DNA of 64,000 nucleotides. It comes from Desulfovibrio sp. DV. Lineage in GTDB: Bacteria; Desulfobacterota; Desulfovibrionia; Desulfovibrionales; Desulfovibrionaceae. Within the stretch, counting starts at the first letter, position 1. Each line of letters starts with the position of its first letter. Below are positions 52,226 through 59,825 of the stretch, piece after piece. Under the pieces are notes generated by a model. The model was not told the origin of the DNA and ran no database searches. It saw only the letters and a list, made by a program, of their open reading frames with translations. Both the position numbers and the translations under genes were made by a program. The stretch is from positions 17,814 through 81,813 of the forward strand of contig NZ_MLBG01000009.1 of NCBI RefSeq assembly GCF_001936595.1. Reading direction: 5' to 3'.

Positions 52226-53222
52226 CGCAATCTCCTTTGATATATTCTTGATACCACTTACCTTGATCCAAGCTCATATTGCTCTTGAAGACGTATTCAA
52301 GATTATATGTATGGCTTGAAGAGTCATAACCATGAACGAAAGCGACTTCTGAGATTTGCCGACCCTCGGGAGTCTTGCGAATGAAGACGATCACGTTGAT
52401 GGCTCGGCTGATCAGCCGGTGCATCGGAGCGGTCAGGCGTTCGGCGACCAGGTCTTCCAGGCGGCCGAGGGCGTCTAAGGCGCTGTCGGCGTGCAGCGTG
52501 GCGATGCCGCCAGGGTGGCCGGTGTTCCAGGCTTTGAGGAGATCGAGCGCAGCGCCGTCGCGGACCTCGCCAACGAGGATTCGGTCGGGCCGGTAGCGCA
52601 TGGTGATCTTGGTCAGGCGCTGCATGTCCATGGTGTCACAGGTCCGGAACATCACCCGGTTTGGGCTGGACACCTGGAGTTCGCAGGTATCCTCCATAGC
52701 AACAATTCGGTCATCAGGGCACAGGCGAGAGAGCGCCTCGATCATGGCATTGACGAGAGTAGTTTTCCCGGAGCCAGTCCCGCCAACCACAAGGATGTTG
52801 CACTTGCGCAGGATCGCCTGATGTAAAAAAGGCAGGAGGCTCGGAGGGAGGATGCCCTTTTCGACATAGTTTTCGAGGGTGAAAATCGTGCTGGGCTTTT
52901 TGCGGATCGTAAATGACGGTCCAGGGACGATCGGGAAGTCGGTCCCTTCGAAGCGGCTCCCGTCGATAGGGAACTCGCCCTCTACCACGGGCTGCTCCCG
53001 GGTGATGGTTGTCCCGAGGGAGGAGGCGACAAGGGAGACAACCTGGCGACCCTGCTCAGGCGAAAGGTTGCCCACCTGGCGCATGGGTTCCCCAAAGCGT
53101 TCCAGCCACAGGAGGCCACACGGGTTGAGCATAATCTCCAGGACGTCGGGAGCCTGGAGAGCGCCGAGGACCATGCTGCCCATGGCTTGCTCCAGACTGC
53201 GGATCAGACGGGGGTCACTCAT
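52218..53222 (-). CDS. trbB: TrbB/VirB11 hexameric ATPase
   Basis: The protein has 334 residues from MSDPRLIRSLEQAMG at 53222; upstream in-frame residues are not family-like. Walker A is NILVVGGTGSGKTTLVNAMI, followed by DDRIVAMEDTCELQVSSPN, RILVGEVRDGAALDLLKAWN (Walker B) and GGIATLHADSALDALGRLED (His box). First gene of the trb series; it overlaps trbC by 8 bp. Confidence 0.95.
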   Translation of the reverse strand: MSDPRLIRSLEQAMGSMVLGALQAPDVLEIMLNPCGLLWLERFGEPMRQVGNLSPEQGRQVVSLVASSLGTTITREQPVVEGEFPIDGSRFEGTDFPIVPGPSFTIRKKPSTIFTLENYVEKGILPPSLLPFLHQAILRKCNILVVGGTGSGKTTLVNAMIEALSRLCPDDRIVAMEDTCELQVSSPNRVMFRTCDTMDMQRLTKITMRYRPDRILVGEVRDGAALDLLKAWNTGHPGGIATLHADSALDALGRLEDLVAERLTAPMHRLISRAINVIVFIRKTPEGRQISEVAFVHGYDSSSHTYNLEYVFKSNMSLDQGKWYQEYIKGDCDA

Positions 53223-53293
53223 TGAAGGACTCCCGGGGAGATAACCGTATGTGATCCCATCGAAGCCTTGACGGACCACAACCTGGCACGTAT

Positions 53294-53809
53294 TTGAAAA
53301 TGCTTATGAAAACACACATTCACTCCAGTGATGATTTGTTGGTTGTCAGCTTTGTCGCTACTATTCTGACCATCAAAACCGCTCCCGTGGGCTTGGCATT
53401 TCGTTTCGTCACGGAGGCCAAAAAAGAAGCTGTTATCCATGTGTTTCTCGGGACACTTGAAAAGCAGATGGAATTATTCTTAACATTCAAAGAAAAAAGA
53501 GTGCGCTCCGTTACAGACGCTGAACTCCCAGAAAAAAAAGCAAATATCGCTATCAGCTCTTTGGTGTTTGGCAAATTCTTGCCAGAGCCCAAAAACTCCG
53601 ATTTAAATTGCACCGACTCTAGATCAGTTATAAACATTGCATACACTGAACTGCCCGATGGAATTACAATGCTTGTGACACACAAGGACAAAAGCTCACG
53701 ATCATTTATTATCAGCGATTACCTTGTCTTTAAGATGCTCGATTGTGTCGAACGATTTTTCGCAATTGCCAGAACTCCGTATATTGGAGAAGACAGCATC
53801 CTTCATTAG
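53294..53809 (+). CDS. Hypothetical protein, opposite strand to the transfer operon
   Basis: The reading frame has 171 codons (MKMLMKTHIHSSDDLLVVSF...) in an AT-richer gap between traM and trbB. It has mixed alpha/beta character (FRFVTEAKKEAVIHVFLGTL; INIAYTELPDGITMLVTHKD) and no signal peptide. There is no clear ribosome site. No family recognised. It overlaps a minus-strand ORF at 53702-53914, and only one of the two may be real in the overlap. Confidence 0.5.
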   Translation: MKMLMKTHIHSSDDLLVVSFVATILTIKTAPVGLAFRFVTEAKKEAVIHVFLGTLEKQMELFLTFKEKRVRSVTDAELPEKKANIAISSLVFGKFLPEPKNSDLNCTDSRSVINIAYTELPDGITMLVTHKDKSSRSFIISDYLVFKMLDCVERFFAIARTPYIGEDSILH

Positions 53810-53914
53810 CTGTCCATCACCCCCTCTTAGTTCGCCAAAAACCAGGGGGAAACGATCTTTTTGAAGGCATTCTTCAACCACTGCAATGTATTTTAATTTC
53901 GCATCACTCATCAT
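53702..53914 (-). CDS. Possible small hypothetical protein
   Basis: The frame has 70 codons (MMSDAKLKYIAVVEECLQKD...) with a GGGAGA ribosome site 5 bp before its ATG, in the direction of the transfer operon. It has no recognisable family. Its C-terminal half overlaps the plus-strand ORF at 53294-53809. Confidence 0.4.
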   Translation of the reverse strand: MMSDAKLKYIAVVEECLQKDRFPLVFGELRGGDGQLMKDAVFSNIRSSGNCEKSFDTIEHLKDKVIADNK

Positions 53915-53971
53915 GTGTCTCCCAAGCTAAATTTAACAATAGCAGTTTATCTTCTTCAAAGCTGACGCCAA

Positions 53972-54394
53972 TCATCGCAATGCTCCACCGACAAAAACCG
54001 CCACGTTGAGCAGCGCCGAAATGGCTGTGATCGCTGCCAGCCATTTCATGTTCCCCTGGCACACGTTCACCGCAGCCGAATGCTTCCGGCAGGTCTCTTG
54101 GATGACGCCGACACCAGAGGCGGCCTCCGCCGCGACCCGGGCCACTTCCAGGTATTCATGCGCTTGATCCACGAGGAAGGCGGTCAGGGCCTCGTTATGA
54201 CGGTCGAGCAGCTTGTCGTATTCGCCTAAAAAAGCGTTGTTGATGGTCACCAGCATGAGCATGGGGTCGTCATCGCTCATGGTGGTTTTGTGCGCCTGGA
54301 TCAGCAGGGTCCGCACCTGGTCGAAGCTCAGGCCGATGCCGTCCGGCATTGCCTGGCCCGGGGCCTCATCGCGGGTTTCTGATTCGGGAGCCAT
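53972..54394 (-). CDS. traM: TraM-like transfer protein
   Basis: The protein has 140 residues with a C-terminal membrane helix (WLAAITAISALLNVAVFVGG). The body is helical (DQVRTLLIQAHKTTMSDDDP, FLGEYDKLLDRHNEALTAFL). It resembles IncP TraM, a small protein that follows traL, and here starts on the last base of traL. Its biochemical role is not well defined. Confidence 0.72.
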   Translation of the reverse strand: MAPESETRDEAPGQAMPDGIGLSFDQVRTLLIQAHKTTMSDDDPMLMLVTINNAFLGEYDKLLDRHNEALTAFLVDQAHEYLEVARVAAEAASGVGVIQETCRKHSAAVNVCQGNMKWLAAITAISALLNVAVFVGGALR

Positions 54395-55134
54395 TACGCC
54401 GCCACCCCCAGGAGGAGGTTGGCCCGGTCCATGATGGCCACCACGTCATCCCAGTATTTGCTGAGCCGACGCCGGACCATGATGGGCTGCGAGGAATTAA
54501 TGGCCGCGTCGAACGACAGACGCCGGGCCAAGTGGTCGGAGAGGTCTTTGCCGAAGGTAGCCGTGTTGCGGTGGGGCAGCTCGATCACGGAGTGGAACTG
54601 GCTGCCATACTCCTTGTAGACCTTGAAGTCGTAGAAGGTCAGGCCGTCCAGAGCGATCTCGCCATCCTTGGGATTGAGCCAGACAGCCAGATGGGCCTCG
54701 GGGAAGTACTTGGCCAGAGCAGCCAGACCGTTGACCGTGTCCATGATCCCCTGGCCACCGGTCACCACGGAATGCAGCATGACGGTGTGCCCCTCGGCCT
54801 GAAGCAGATTGATGGCCTCGTTTTCGAGGAGGTAGGAGCAAAGGGGAATGAAGCTCGATGCGCCGTTGTCGATGACGAGATGGGCGTCCTCAGGCAGCCC
54901 CAGGGCGGTTTCCATCAAGCTGTCGAACATGCGCGGATCGACGTTGTTCTCTCGCAAGATGGGCAAGATGCTGACATCGAATTCTTTGTAACCGGCAAGA
55001 GTGTTGTTGACGGGATCGGTGTCGATGGCATCGACCGCGCAACCCTTCAGTTTGAGATACTGCACGAGCAGGCTGGCGATGAATGATTTCCCAACACCGC
55101 CTTTTCCTTGCAAAACAAAATGAATTGTCGCCAT
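54394..55134 (-). CDS. traL: TraL, ParA-like transfer ATPase
   Basis: The protein has 246 residues. Deviant Walker A is FVLQGKGGVGKSFIASLLVQ, with later VDAIDTDPVNNTLAGYKEFD and AHLVIDNGASSFIPLCSYL. It fits IncP TraL and differs from the partition ParA at 20842 in lacking a partner RHH gene and lying beside traM and traK. TraL is associated with the transfer complex rather than partition. Confidence 0.85.
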   Translation of the reverse strand: MATIHFVLQGKGGVGKSFIASLLVQYLKLKGCAVDAIDTDPVNNTLAGYKEFDVSILPILRENNVDPRMFDSLMETALGLPEDAHLVIDNGASSFIPLCSYLLENEAINLLQAEGHTVMLHSVVTGGQGIMDTVNGLAALAKYFPEAHLAVWLNPKDGEIALDGLTFYDFKVYKEYGSQFHSVIELPHRNTATFGKDLSDHLARRLSFDAAINSSQPIMVRRRLSKYWDDVVAIMDRANLLLGVAA

Positions 55135-55155
55135 TGAAAAGCCTCCTAGAGAAAA

Positions 55156-56040
55156 CTAAATCTTATAAACCTTGTCACTCAAATTACAAAAAATATGACG
55201 GAATATGCCAAGCAGTGCCGCATTAAGAGCTTTATCAAGAGAATGCTGCCTTATTTCACTAAATGATTTAATATTACACTTCGTGCATATGAATGATATG
55301 ATGTTTTCACTACTTTCACCTATACACTTTTCCCAGAATAATAAAATTCCATTAAACGCAGCTTGCTGTTCTTTAGTTAACTCAACACCAGATTTATTTC
55401 TTATTTTGAACAATGAGCACCAAATAAAATTATAAATGTACACAGTGTCTTCTTCTTGTATTTCTTGCAAATTATTGACCTGAAGAACTGTGCATAGTTG
55501 CTTTACAGCTTCATCAAATTCTAGATTATCAATCTTACACCAATAATTTAGCCATCCAATAATGCCTTTAAGCTTTTCATCATCAATCGACTCCCATTGC
55601 TTGAATTGAAACTGTTGCTTATTCTCTTCGTTAGCTGCATCTAATTCTTGTTGAGTATTGCTTTTTAATTGATGCAGAATATTCTTTTCCATGGCGTTAA
55701 ACGCTTCGATATAACGAATTTTCCAGGCCAATGCTTTGGAGCCAGTAAACCCCATGATGACGAGCGCAAAGGCATCACGAGTCAGGTCAAAAGCAGGCAG
55801 GGTCCGGACCCCACCATTAGGTTGAGCGACCTCAACGGATGTCTCCGCAAAATTGCGGGCACAAAAATCTTCAGGCAACCCCCCAGAAATATTTCTGATC
55901 GCCTTCAAAACATCGTCATGCCGTTTGCGGAAATGTTCGGCCACCTTCAGGCTGGAAACGACAGGCATCCCGTCCACGAGGGCAATCTCAACCTCACCCT
56001 TGTCCCGAGAGCTTTTTCCCGTCCTGACGTCTGTGGCCAT
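55156..56040 (-). CDS. Rha-family protein with an AT-rich, unassigned C-terminal half
   Basis: The protein has 294 residues. Residues about 15-115 are a Rha domain: VEIALVDGMPVVSSLKVAEH, FRKRHDDVLKAIRNISGGLP, TRDAFALVIMGFTGSKALAW and KIRYIEAFNAME. From about 125 the sequence turns markedly AT-rich (55156-55680) with a helical, Cys-containing region (FICTKCNIKSFSEIRQHSLD) that I cannot assign. Rha proteins are phage regulators whose expression interferes with phage growth without IHF. Finding one between traK and traL suggests capture from a prophage, possibly for phage defence or regulation. Confidence 0.75.
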   Translation of the reverse strand: MATDVRTGKSSRDKGEVEIALVDGMPVVSSLKVAEHFRKRHDDVLKAIRNISGGLPEDFCARNFAETSVEVAQPNGGVRTLPAFDLTRDAFALVIMGFTGSKALAWKIRYIEAFNAMEKNILHQLKSNTQQELDAANEENKQQFQFKQWESIDDEKLKGIIGWLNYWCKIDNLEFDEAVKQLCTVLQVNNLQEIQEEDTVYIYNFIWCSLFKIRNKSGVELTKEQQAAFNGILLFWEKCIGESSENIISFICTKCNIKSFSEIRQHSLDKALNAALLGIFRHIFCNLSDKVYKI

Positions 56041-56474
56041 CTAGTCATCATCCCCTGTTATATTGTTTGACGGAATTGCAAATGTTTGCACATTGGTCTT
56101 CACGACAACATTTCTTGGGCCTTGTATTTCTTTTTTAGGAAGGATTACCTCTTCAGTGTGCCTTGGAGATTCTATTTCAGTCTTCTCTGAAGACTCATCA
56201 ACAAGCACTGATGTATCTCGTGTTTTTGAAGGCCGAGATATATTAGCACGTGATTTAGGAATCAAATCATACAGCGCTCTCAAAAAGTCCTGTATGAATA
56301 CGATTCGCCAATCAATTTATTTGATATTAGCCCATAATAAATCGCTTCAGCATTAAACTGATCATCAAGCCATTTCTCTATGATCGCTCTGTTCGCAATA
56401 ACATCAATGCGTGCAACACCACGACGCCGCACATATTTCTTGGGATTTTGAATTTTGCCTTTGCTGGAAGACAT
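56041..56474 (-). CDS. traK: TraK-like oriT-binding protein, split by a -1 frame break
   Basis: Two frames join: MSSSKGKIQNPKKYVRRRGV, RAIIEKWLDDQFNAEAIYYG, LIGESYSYRTF (stop near 56280) and then LRALYDLIPKSRANISRPSK to 56041. The second part lacks an ATG and would have to begin at a TTG that overlaps the first stop (TTGA). Adding one base to the A5 run (56282-56286 on the plus strand) gives 144 residues, close to IncP TraK, which is also small and basic. Position before traL and traM supports TraK, which wraps oriT DNA. Translational coupling through TTGA is the alternative. Confidence 0.65.
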
Positions 56475-57531
56475 GGAGCCACCTGCTAAAGTTGTTTGTT
56501 GCCGCGCGCGCGATTTGCAAAAGAGTTTCCTGGGCAGGCAACTGACCCTGGGAATACAGATAACGCCACGTGCCTCGCACGTGGGAAAGCTGGGCTTCGG
56601 TCAGTTCCCCTGGCCAGACACCCAAAACGGCATCGAGCTGCTGCCAAACTCCAGCAGGGACAGGCGAACAGGCAGCGTTCGAGGTGGCTGCCTCGCCTTT
56701 TCCTCCTTGGAGTCCAACAGTCTTTGACCCGATCTTGGCCGAGGCTGATTCGTCAGGAGTGGAGAGGACTTTCGATTCGGAAAGAGCCGGTTGAACCGGG
56801 GCTGCATCTTCCCAGCGTCGCCCCTTGAGCCAAGTCACCAGAAAGGGGACAAATCCCCGTTTCCACCTGGGATTTTGGGCTATGTGCGCCCTGACGGCAG
56901 CCAGGATGTTATCGAGGGTGGGCAAGCTGCGAAGCCGCCACAAGCGCATCCACCAACGCAGAGCCGCCTTGCGGGCTTCCTGGACGGGCCAGACGGCCCA
57001 CACGCGATCAAAGGCCGCGATCGCCTCCGGCTTCCAGGCAGTGGAGCGAGCGGACCGCGCCCCCTCCTCCCCCTGTTGGGGGGTAAGGGGGGTATTCTTT
57101 TCTTCTTTCTTAAATACGGGCGCAGTTTTTGCGCAGCCCCCTTGCGCAATTATTGCGGGGGTGTCGCAGGAAGCGGCCTGGGCTTCTGTATGGGCCGGGG
57201 AGTTATTTGCTGCGCAGCGGCGCAGGGCGGCCACGACCACCGGATGCGGCAGGAGGCGATAGGTATTGGTCTCGCCGTCATGCCCGCCAAGGATGACGAT
57301 AAATCCTAAGCGGGCCAGCTCTTTGAGGTACTTTTGAATTGTGCGGATGCTGACACCGAGGCGTTCCGCCAGATACTTTTGTGATGGCCAGCAGTGATCC
57401 GATTTCCCTGACAACTGGGCCAACACGCCATACGCGCATCTGGCCCCCAGGGAGATCTCTTGCTTTTCGAGGTTTTCAAAAAAACTTGGAACGACAAGTC
57501 CCTTTGTCAGAATAATTCCGCAAACTTCCAT
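56404..57531 (-). CDS. Helix-turn-helix replication-initiator-like protein
   Basis: The protein has 375 residues. The N-terminal winged helix is of the HTH_36 type (LGARCAYGVLAQLSGKSDHC, WPSQKYLAERLGVSIRTIQK, YLKELARLGFIVILGG). The middle and C-terminal parts carry Trp-rich helical segments (FDRVWAVWPVQEARKAALRW; FVPFLVTWLKGRRWEDAAP), seen in plasmid replication or DnaD-like helper proteins. It is the first gene of the minus-strand transfer region and overlaps traK by 71 bp, an unusually long overlap. It could be an element replication protein or a regulator of the operon. Confidence 0.65.
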   Translation of the reverse strand: MEVCGIILTKGLVVPSFFENLEKQEISLGARCAYGVLAQLSGKSDHCWPSQKYLAERLGVSIRTIQKYLKELARLGFIVILGGHDGETNTYRLLPHPVVVAALRRCAANNSPAHTEAQAASCDTPAIIAQGGCAKTAPVFKKEEKNTPLTPQQGEEGARSARSTAWKPEAIAAFDRVWAVWPVQEARKAALRWWMRLWRLRSLPTLDNILAAVRAHIAQNPRWKRGFVPFLVTWLKGRRWEDAAPVQPALSESKVLSTPDESASAKIGSKTVGLQGGKGEAATSNAACSPVPAGVWQQLDAVLGVWPGELTEAQLSHVRGTWRYLYSQGQLPAQETLLQIARAATNNFSRWLHVFQQRQNSKSQEICAASWCCTH

Positions 57532-57867
57532 GATTTCATGACCTTACAAGGGACACGAAAAAGGCAATAACATAGCAGCGCAACCTTGACGGTGCGTTCC
57601 CCTTAGGGTAGTAGTATTGCCATTCAGACCTTACTGGTCGGTGGCAACACCGAGCTGGTATTGAAACCCGCTGTTGGCGCAGCGGGTTTCGCCTTTTTCG
57701 GCCTACTGGTTTACGCCAACGGCGATTCTCCGTGGACAAGGTTGAAGAGCGGCTGGCTCATCAGGGGCGGGACACCACGCCCGACCGACCGCCCCGAAGG
57801 GCGGTTTCGCCTTGTGAAGGTTTCATACTTCGTCTTATCCCACTTCAACTCATAAGGAGACGTTACG
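57532..57867. promoter_or_regulatory. Regulatory gap upstream of the transfer operon, candidate oriT region
   Basis: These 336 bases separate the divergent HTH gene and zinc-ribbon gene. They contain an 11-bp perfect hairpin followed by a T-run (57663-57690), a 7-bp hairpin with CGAA loop (57788-57805), and several shorter inverted repeats. In IncP the origin of transfer lies beside traK, so this is the best place in the window for oriT; no nic sequence was recognised. Confidence 0.4.
57663..57690 (+). terminator. Perfect hairpin plus T-run
   Basis: GAAACCCGCTG pairs with CAGCGGGTTTC (11 bp, loop TTGGCG), followed by GCCTTTTT. It reads as a rho-independent terminator on the plus strand. No gene ends there, so a short RNA that starts near 57600 may end here. 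Confidence 0.7.
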
Positions 57868-58101
57868 ATGCCCGCTAAACTCGTGAACTGCGTTGTCTGT
57901 GGACACGATGTCGCAACCGATGCGAAGGAATGTGTCAACTGCAAAACAACCGACCCCACAGGGAAACAAGCACTACATCGCAAATTTCGCAGACTATTTG
58001 GCATAATATTATTGATCATTGCTGGATTTTACATCTGGTTCGAAGCTCTTCCTGAGCTTCAACAATATGGCTTCTTCAATCACCTTGGACAACGCAAGTA
58101 A
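57868..58101 (+). CDS. Small zinc-ribbon membrane protein
   Basis: The protein has 77 residues. The zinc ribbon is CVVCGHDVATDAKECVNC (two CxxC pairs), then a basic stretch and one membrane helix (FGIILLIIAGFYIWFEAL). A strong AAGGAGA site precedes the ATG. No defined function; zinc-ribbon/TM proteins of this type are common small membrane proteins. It converges with and overlaps the minus-strand ORF at 58009. Confidence 0.75.
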   Translation: MPAKLVNCVVCGHDVATDAKECVNCKTTDPTGKQALHRKFRRLFGIILLIIAGFYIWFEALPELQQYGFFNHLGQRK

Positions 58102-58506
58102 TTCAGCATCAAGCTTTTTACGCATCACCCAGTATGCCCATAATGACCAAAATATTTTCCAGTAATTTTCATCATGATTTGGAGAATGGAGGGTAAATGC
58201 TATTTTATACTCTCCTGTACCATCGCAATCTTCACGAAAACTTCCCTCTACTGTCCAAAAATTACAACGCCAAGATTCTCCTAGAGAATCAGCATTCCTA
58301 AGGCGCTGTTCAATAGCCGCTGCAACTTCCACAGGCGCTTCAAAATATACATATGGCCTACCGTTACAAATGTGGCCATGACATGACGCAATAGTTCGAA
58401 CAGCACCAGTTCCATTCATTTTATTGACCAATGGAGCTATAGCTGAATCAAGCGAATCATATGACCGCTTCTTCCAAAACCAGGGGACCAGGTTACGAAA
58501 CATCAT
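58009..58506 (-). CDS. Hypothetical protein
   Basis: The protein has 165 residues (MMFRNLVPWFWKKRSYDSLD...). It is Trp-rich, with CHGHICNGRPYVYFEAPVEV, WRCNFWTVEGSFREDCDGTG and IAFTLHSPNHDENYW; no signal peptide or membrane segment is obvious. I do not recognise the family. It is AT-richer than the flanking chromosome and overlaps the zinc-ribbon gene by 93 bp at their 3' ends. Confidence 0.6.
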   Translation of the reverse strand: MMFRNLVPWFWKKRSYDSLDSAIAPLVNKMNGTGAVRTIASCHGHICNGRPYVYFEAPVEVAAAIEQRLRNADSLGESWRCNFWTVEGSFREDCDGTGEYKIAFTLHSPNHDENYWKIFWSLWAYWVMRKKLDAELLALSKVIEEAILLKLRKSFEPDVKSSNDQ

Positions 58507-58901
58507 CTTTTCCGATGAAGACGCTTGGTCTTTCTCGGGTTTCGAAGGTTCTTGGGACGGGAAGCGGCCGGGCCAATGGGAAGCAGGACAAAGGTGATCC
58601 GGCCATCAAAATGCCAGGTCACCGAGATCAGCTTCTTATCCTCCAGCTCTCGCAGGTGGGCCTTTAACCCCTGGACGGACTGTCCACACTCCCGGGCAAG
58701 ACTTTCCACCGTGCTGGTGTAGGGCTTGGCATTAGTCAGTATCCAAGCGTTGTGCTCATCAATGCTGCTTCGCGACTCGTCACGACGGGTATGCGCCAAG
58801 CTGGCCAGCATACGGCCTCCTGAAGGCCCCTCTGAGATTTCACGATCTCGGAGCGGCCTTTGCATGGTTTGCTTTATGGATGATTGAACGAGGGGAGCCA
58901 T
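58503..58901 (-). CDS. Winged-helix DNA-binding protein
   Basis: From MAPLVQSSIKQTMQRP at 58901 this gives 132 residues; the open frame continues upstream to 59213 but enters tRNA and terminator sequence. Residues about 50-115 form a winged helix (NAWILTNAKPYTSTVESLAR, ECGQSVQGLKAHLRELEDKK, LISVTWHFDGRITFVLLP). The tail is basic (RPKNLRNPRKTKRLHRKR). It overlaps the preceding ORF by four bases. No ribosome site is evident, so the start is uncertain. Confidence 0.6.
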   Translation of the reverse strand: MAPLVQSSIKQTMQRPLRDREISEGPSGGRMLASLAHTRRDESRSSIDEHNAWILTNAKPYTSTVESLARECGQSVQGLKAHLRELEDKKLISVTWHFDGRITFVLLPIGPAASRPKNLRNPRKTKRLHRKR

Positions 58902-59027
58902 GTTAGCGTGGCTGACGCCCGCACCTGGCGCGCCAATGGGCGCGCCGAGATCGGCTGGGACCTGGCCGAAGCAAGGCAAGGCGGAAATACCCTCCGCGAG
59001 CTTGCCGGACGACTTGGCCAAAATCCC

Positions 59028-59053
59028 GGCCGTCCCGCCCTTGCGGGACGGCC
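59028..59053. terminator. GC-rich 11-bp perfect hairpin
   Basis: GGCCGTCCCGC and GCGGGACGGCC pair around a four-base loop. No T-run follows on either strand. It is one of three hairpins in the gap between the tRNA genes and the winged-helix gene. Confidence 0.5.
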
Positions 59054-59085
59054 ATAGCGAGGGGTGGGGTTCAACAACAAAAAAA

Positions 59086-59114
59086 CCCGTGACGTGCAGC
59101 AGCACAGCCACGGG
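59086..59114 (-). terminator. Rho-independent terminator on the minus strand
   Basis: CCCGTG and CACGGG with an inner GTGC/GCAC pair form a stem followed on the minus strand by a run of T (59079-59085). It backs up the tRNA operon terminator upstream. Confidence 0.7.
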
Positions 59115-59152
59115 CCGGAGGGACATGTCGAAAGAGCGGGAAGAAAAAAGGA

Positions 59153-59192
59153 AAGGCGTCAAGACCCCGCTATCGCGGGTGCTTGACGCCTT
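59153..59192 (-). terminator. Terminator of the tRNA-Gln/tRNA-Glu operon
   Basis: AAGGCGTCAAG and CTTGACGCCTT pair over 11 bp with an inner GC-rich stem, then a T-rich stretch on the minus strand. It starts 10 bp after the tRNA-Glu 3' end. Confidence 0.85.
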
Positions 59193-59201
59193 GAATTTGC
59201 T

Positions 59202-59279
59202 TGGCGTCCCCAAGGGGATTTGAACCCCTGTTACCGGCGTGAAAGGCCGATGTCCTGGACCAGGCTAGACGATGGGGAC
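59202..59279 (-). tRNA. tRNA-Glu (anticodon TTC)
   Basis: On the minus strand the cloverleaf reads acceptor GTCCCCA, D arm TAGCCTGGTCCAGGACA, anticodon stem-loop CGGCCTTTCACGCCGG with TTC, T arm AGGGGTTCAAATCCCCT, acceptor TGGGGAC, discriminator G and encoded CCA. Elements often integrate at tRNA 3' ends, and this end faces the conjugative region, but no second copy of it was noticed in the window. Confidence 0.95.
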
Positions 59280-59291
59280 GTTGTCAATTCT

Positions 59292-59365
59292 TGGCTGGGG
59301 GACTAGGATTCGAACCTAGGTTGGTGGAGTCAGAGTCCACAGTCCTGCCGCTAGACGATCCCCCA
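59292..59365 (-). tRNA. tRNA-Gln (anticodon CTG)
   Basis: On the minus strand: acceptor TGGGGGA, D arm TCTAGCGGCAGGA, anticodon stem-loop GTGGACTCTGACTCCAC with CTG, T arm TAGGTTCGAATCCTA, acceptor TCCCCCA, discriminator G and encoded CCA. It is 12 bp upstream of tRNA-Glu in the same operon. Confidence 0.95.
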
Positions 59366-59440
59366 GCAACCAAGAAAGCGCAGCCTATGCTCTCATCCCG
59401 TCACTGTCAAGAACTTTCTCAAACTTTTTCAGCCAGACCA

Positions 59441-59785
59441 CTAGGCCTTGGCCAGACGACGCGTACGCTTCTTCAGCTTGTTGATCTGGCGACGCAGAAT
59501 TTCCTTCTGCTTGCGGGAACCATCGCCAGCCACATCCGTGCGCTTCGTGCGAAGCGCGCGCATCTTCTGCTTCATCGACAAAATCTTCGTCTTGTACGGA
59601 GACGTCTTCACTCCGTCCTCGCCGCCCATGCCAAGCGCTGCCTTGATCTGCACCAGAAGCTCGTCCTTGCCCAGGCCCGAAGCGCCCGTCACCTGCGGAA
59701 CCTGCTTGAGCACCAGCTCACGCAATTCCTTGGCCGTCATCTTGTCCAAGGGCTTCTTCAGATCAAGTTGCATCCCGTCGCTCAT
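59441..59785 (-). CDS. Rho-N-like small basic protein
   Basis: The protein has 114 residues from MSDGMQLDLKK. The N-terminal LDKMTAKELRELVLKQVPQV with SGLGKDELLVQIKAALG resembles the Rho N-terminal (SAP-like) helical domain. The C-terminal half is very basic (SMKQKMRALRTKRTDVAGDG; LRRQINKLKKRTRRLAKA), likely nucleic-acid binding. Such short proteins are found in Desulfovibrio; the function is unknown. Confidence 0.75.
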   Translation of the reverse strand: MSDGMQLDLKKPLDKMTAKELRELVLKQVPQVTGASGLGKDELLVQIKAALGMGGEDGVKTSPYKTKILSMKQKMRALRTKRTDVAGDGSRKQKEILRRQINKLKKRTRRLAKA

Positions 59786-59825
59786 ATTCGCCTCCAAAAA
59801 AATTTATCCCACCATTGTGGTCTGC

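Noticed and set aside
58900..59223. 107-codon plus-strand frame upstream of the tRNAs
   Set aside because: It runs through three hairpins and into the tRNA-Glu gene; composition is not coding-like.
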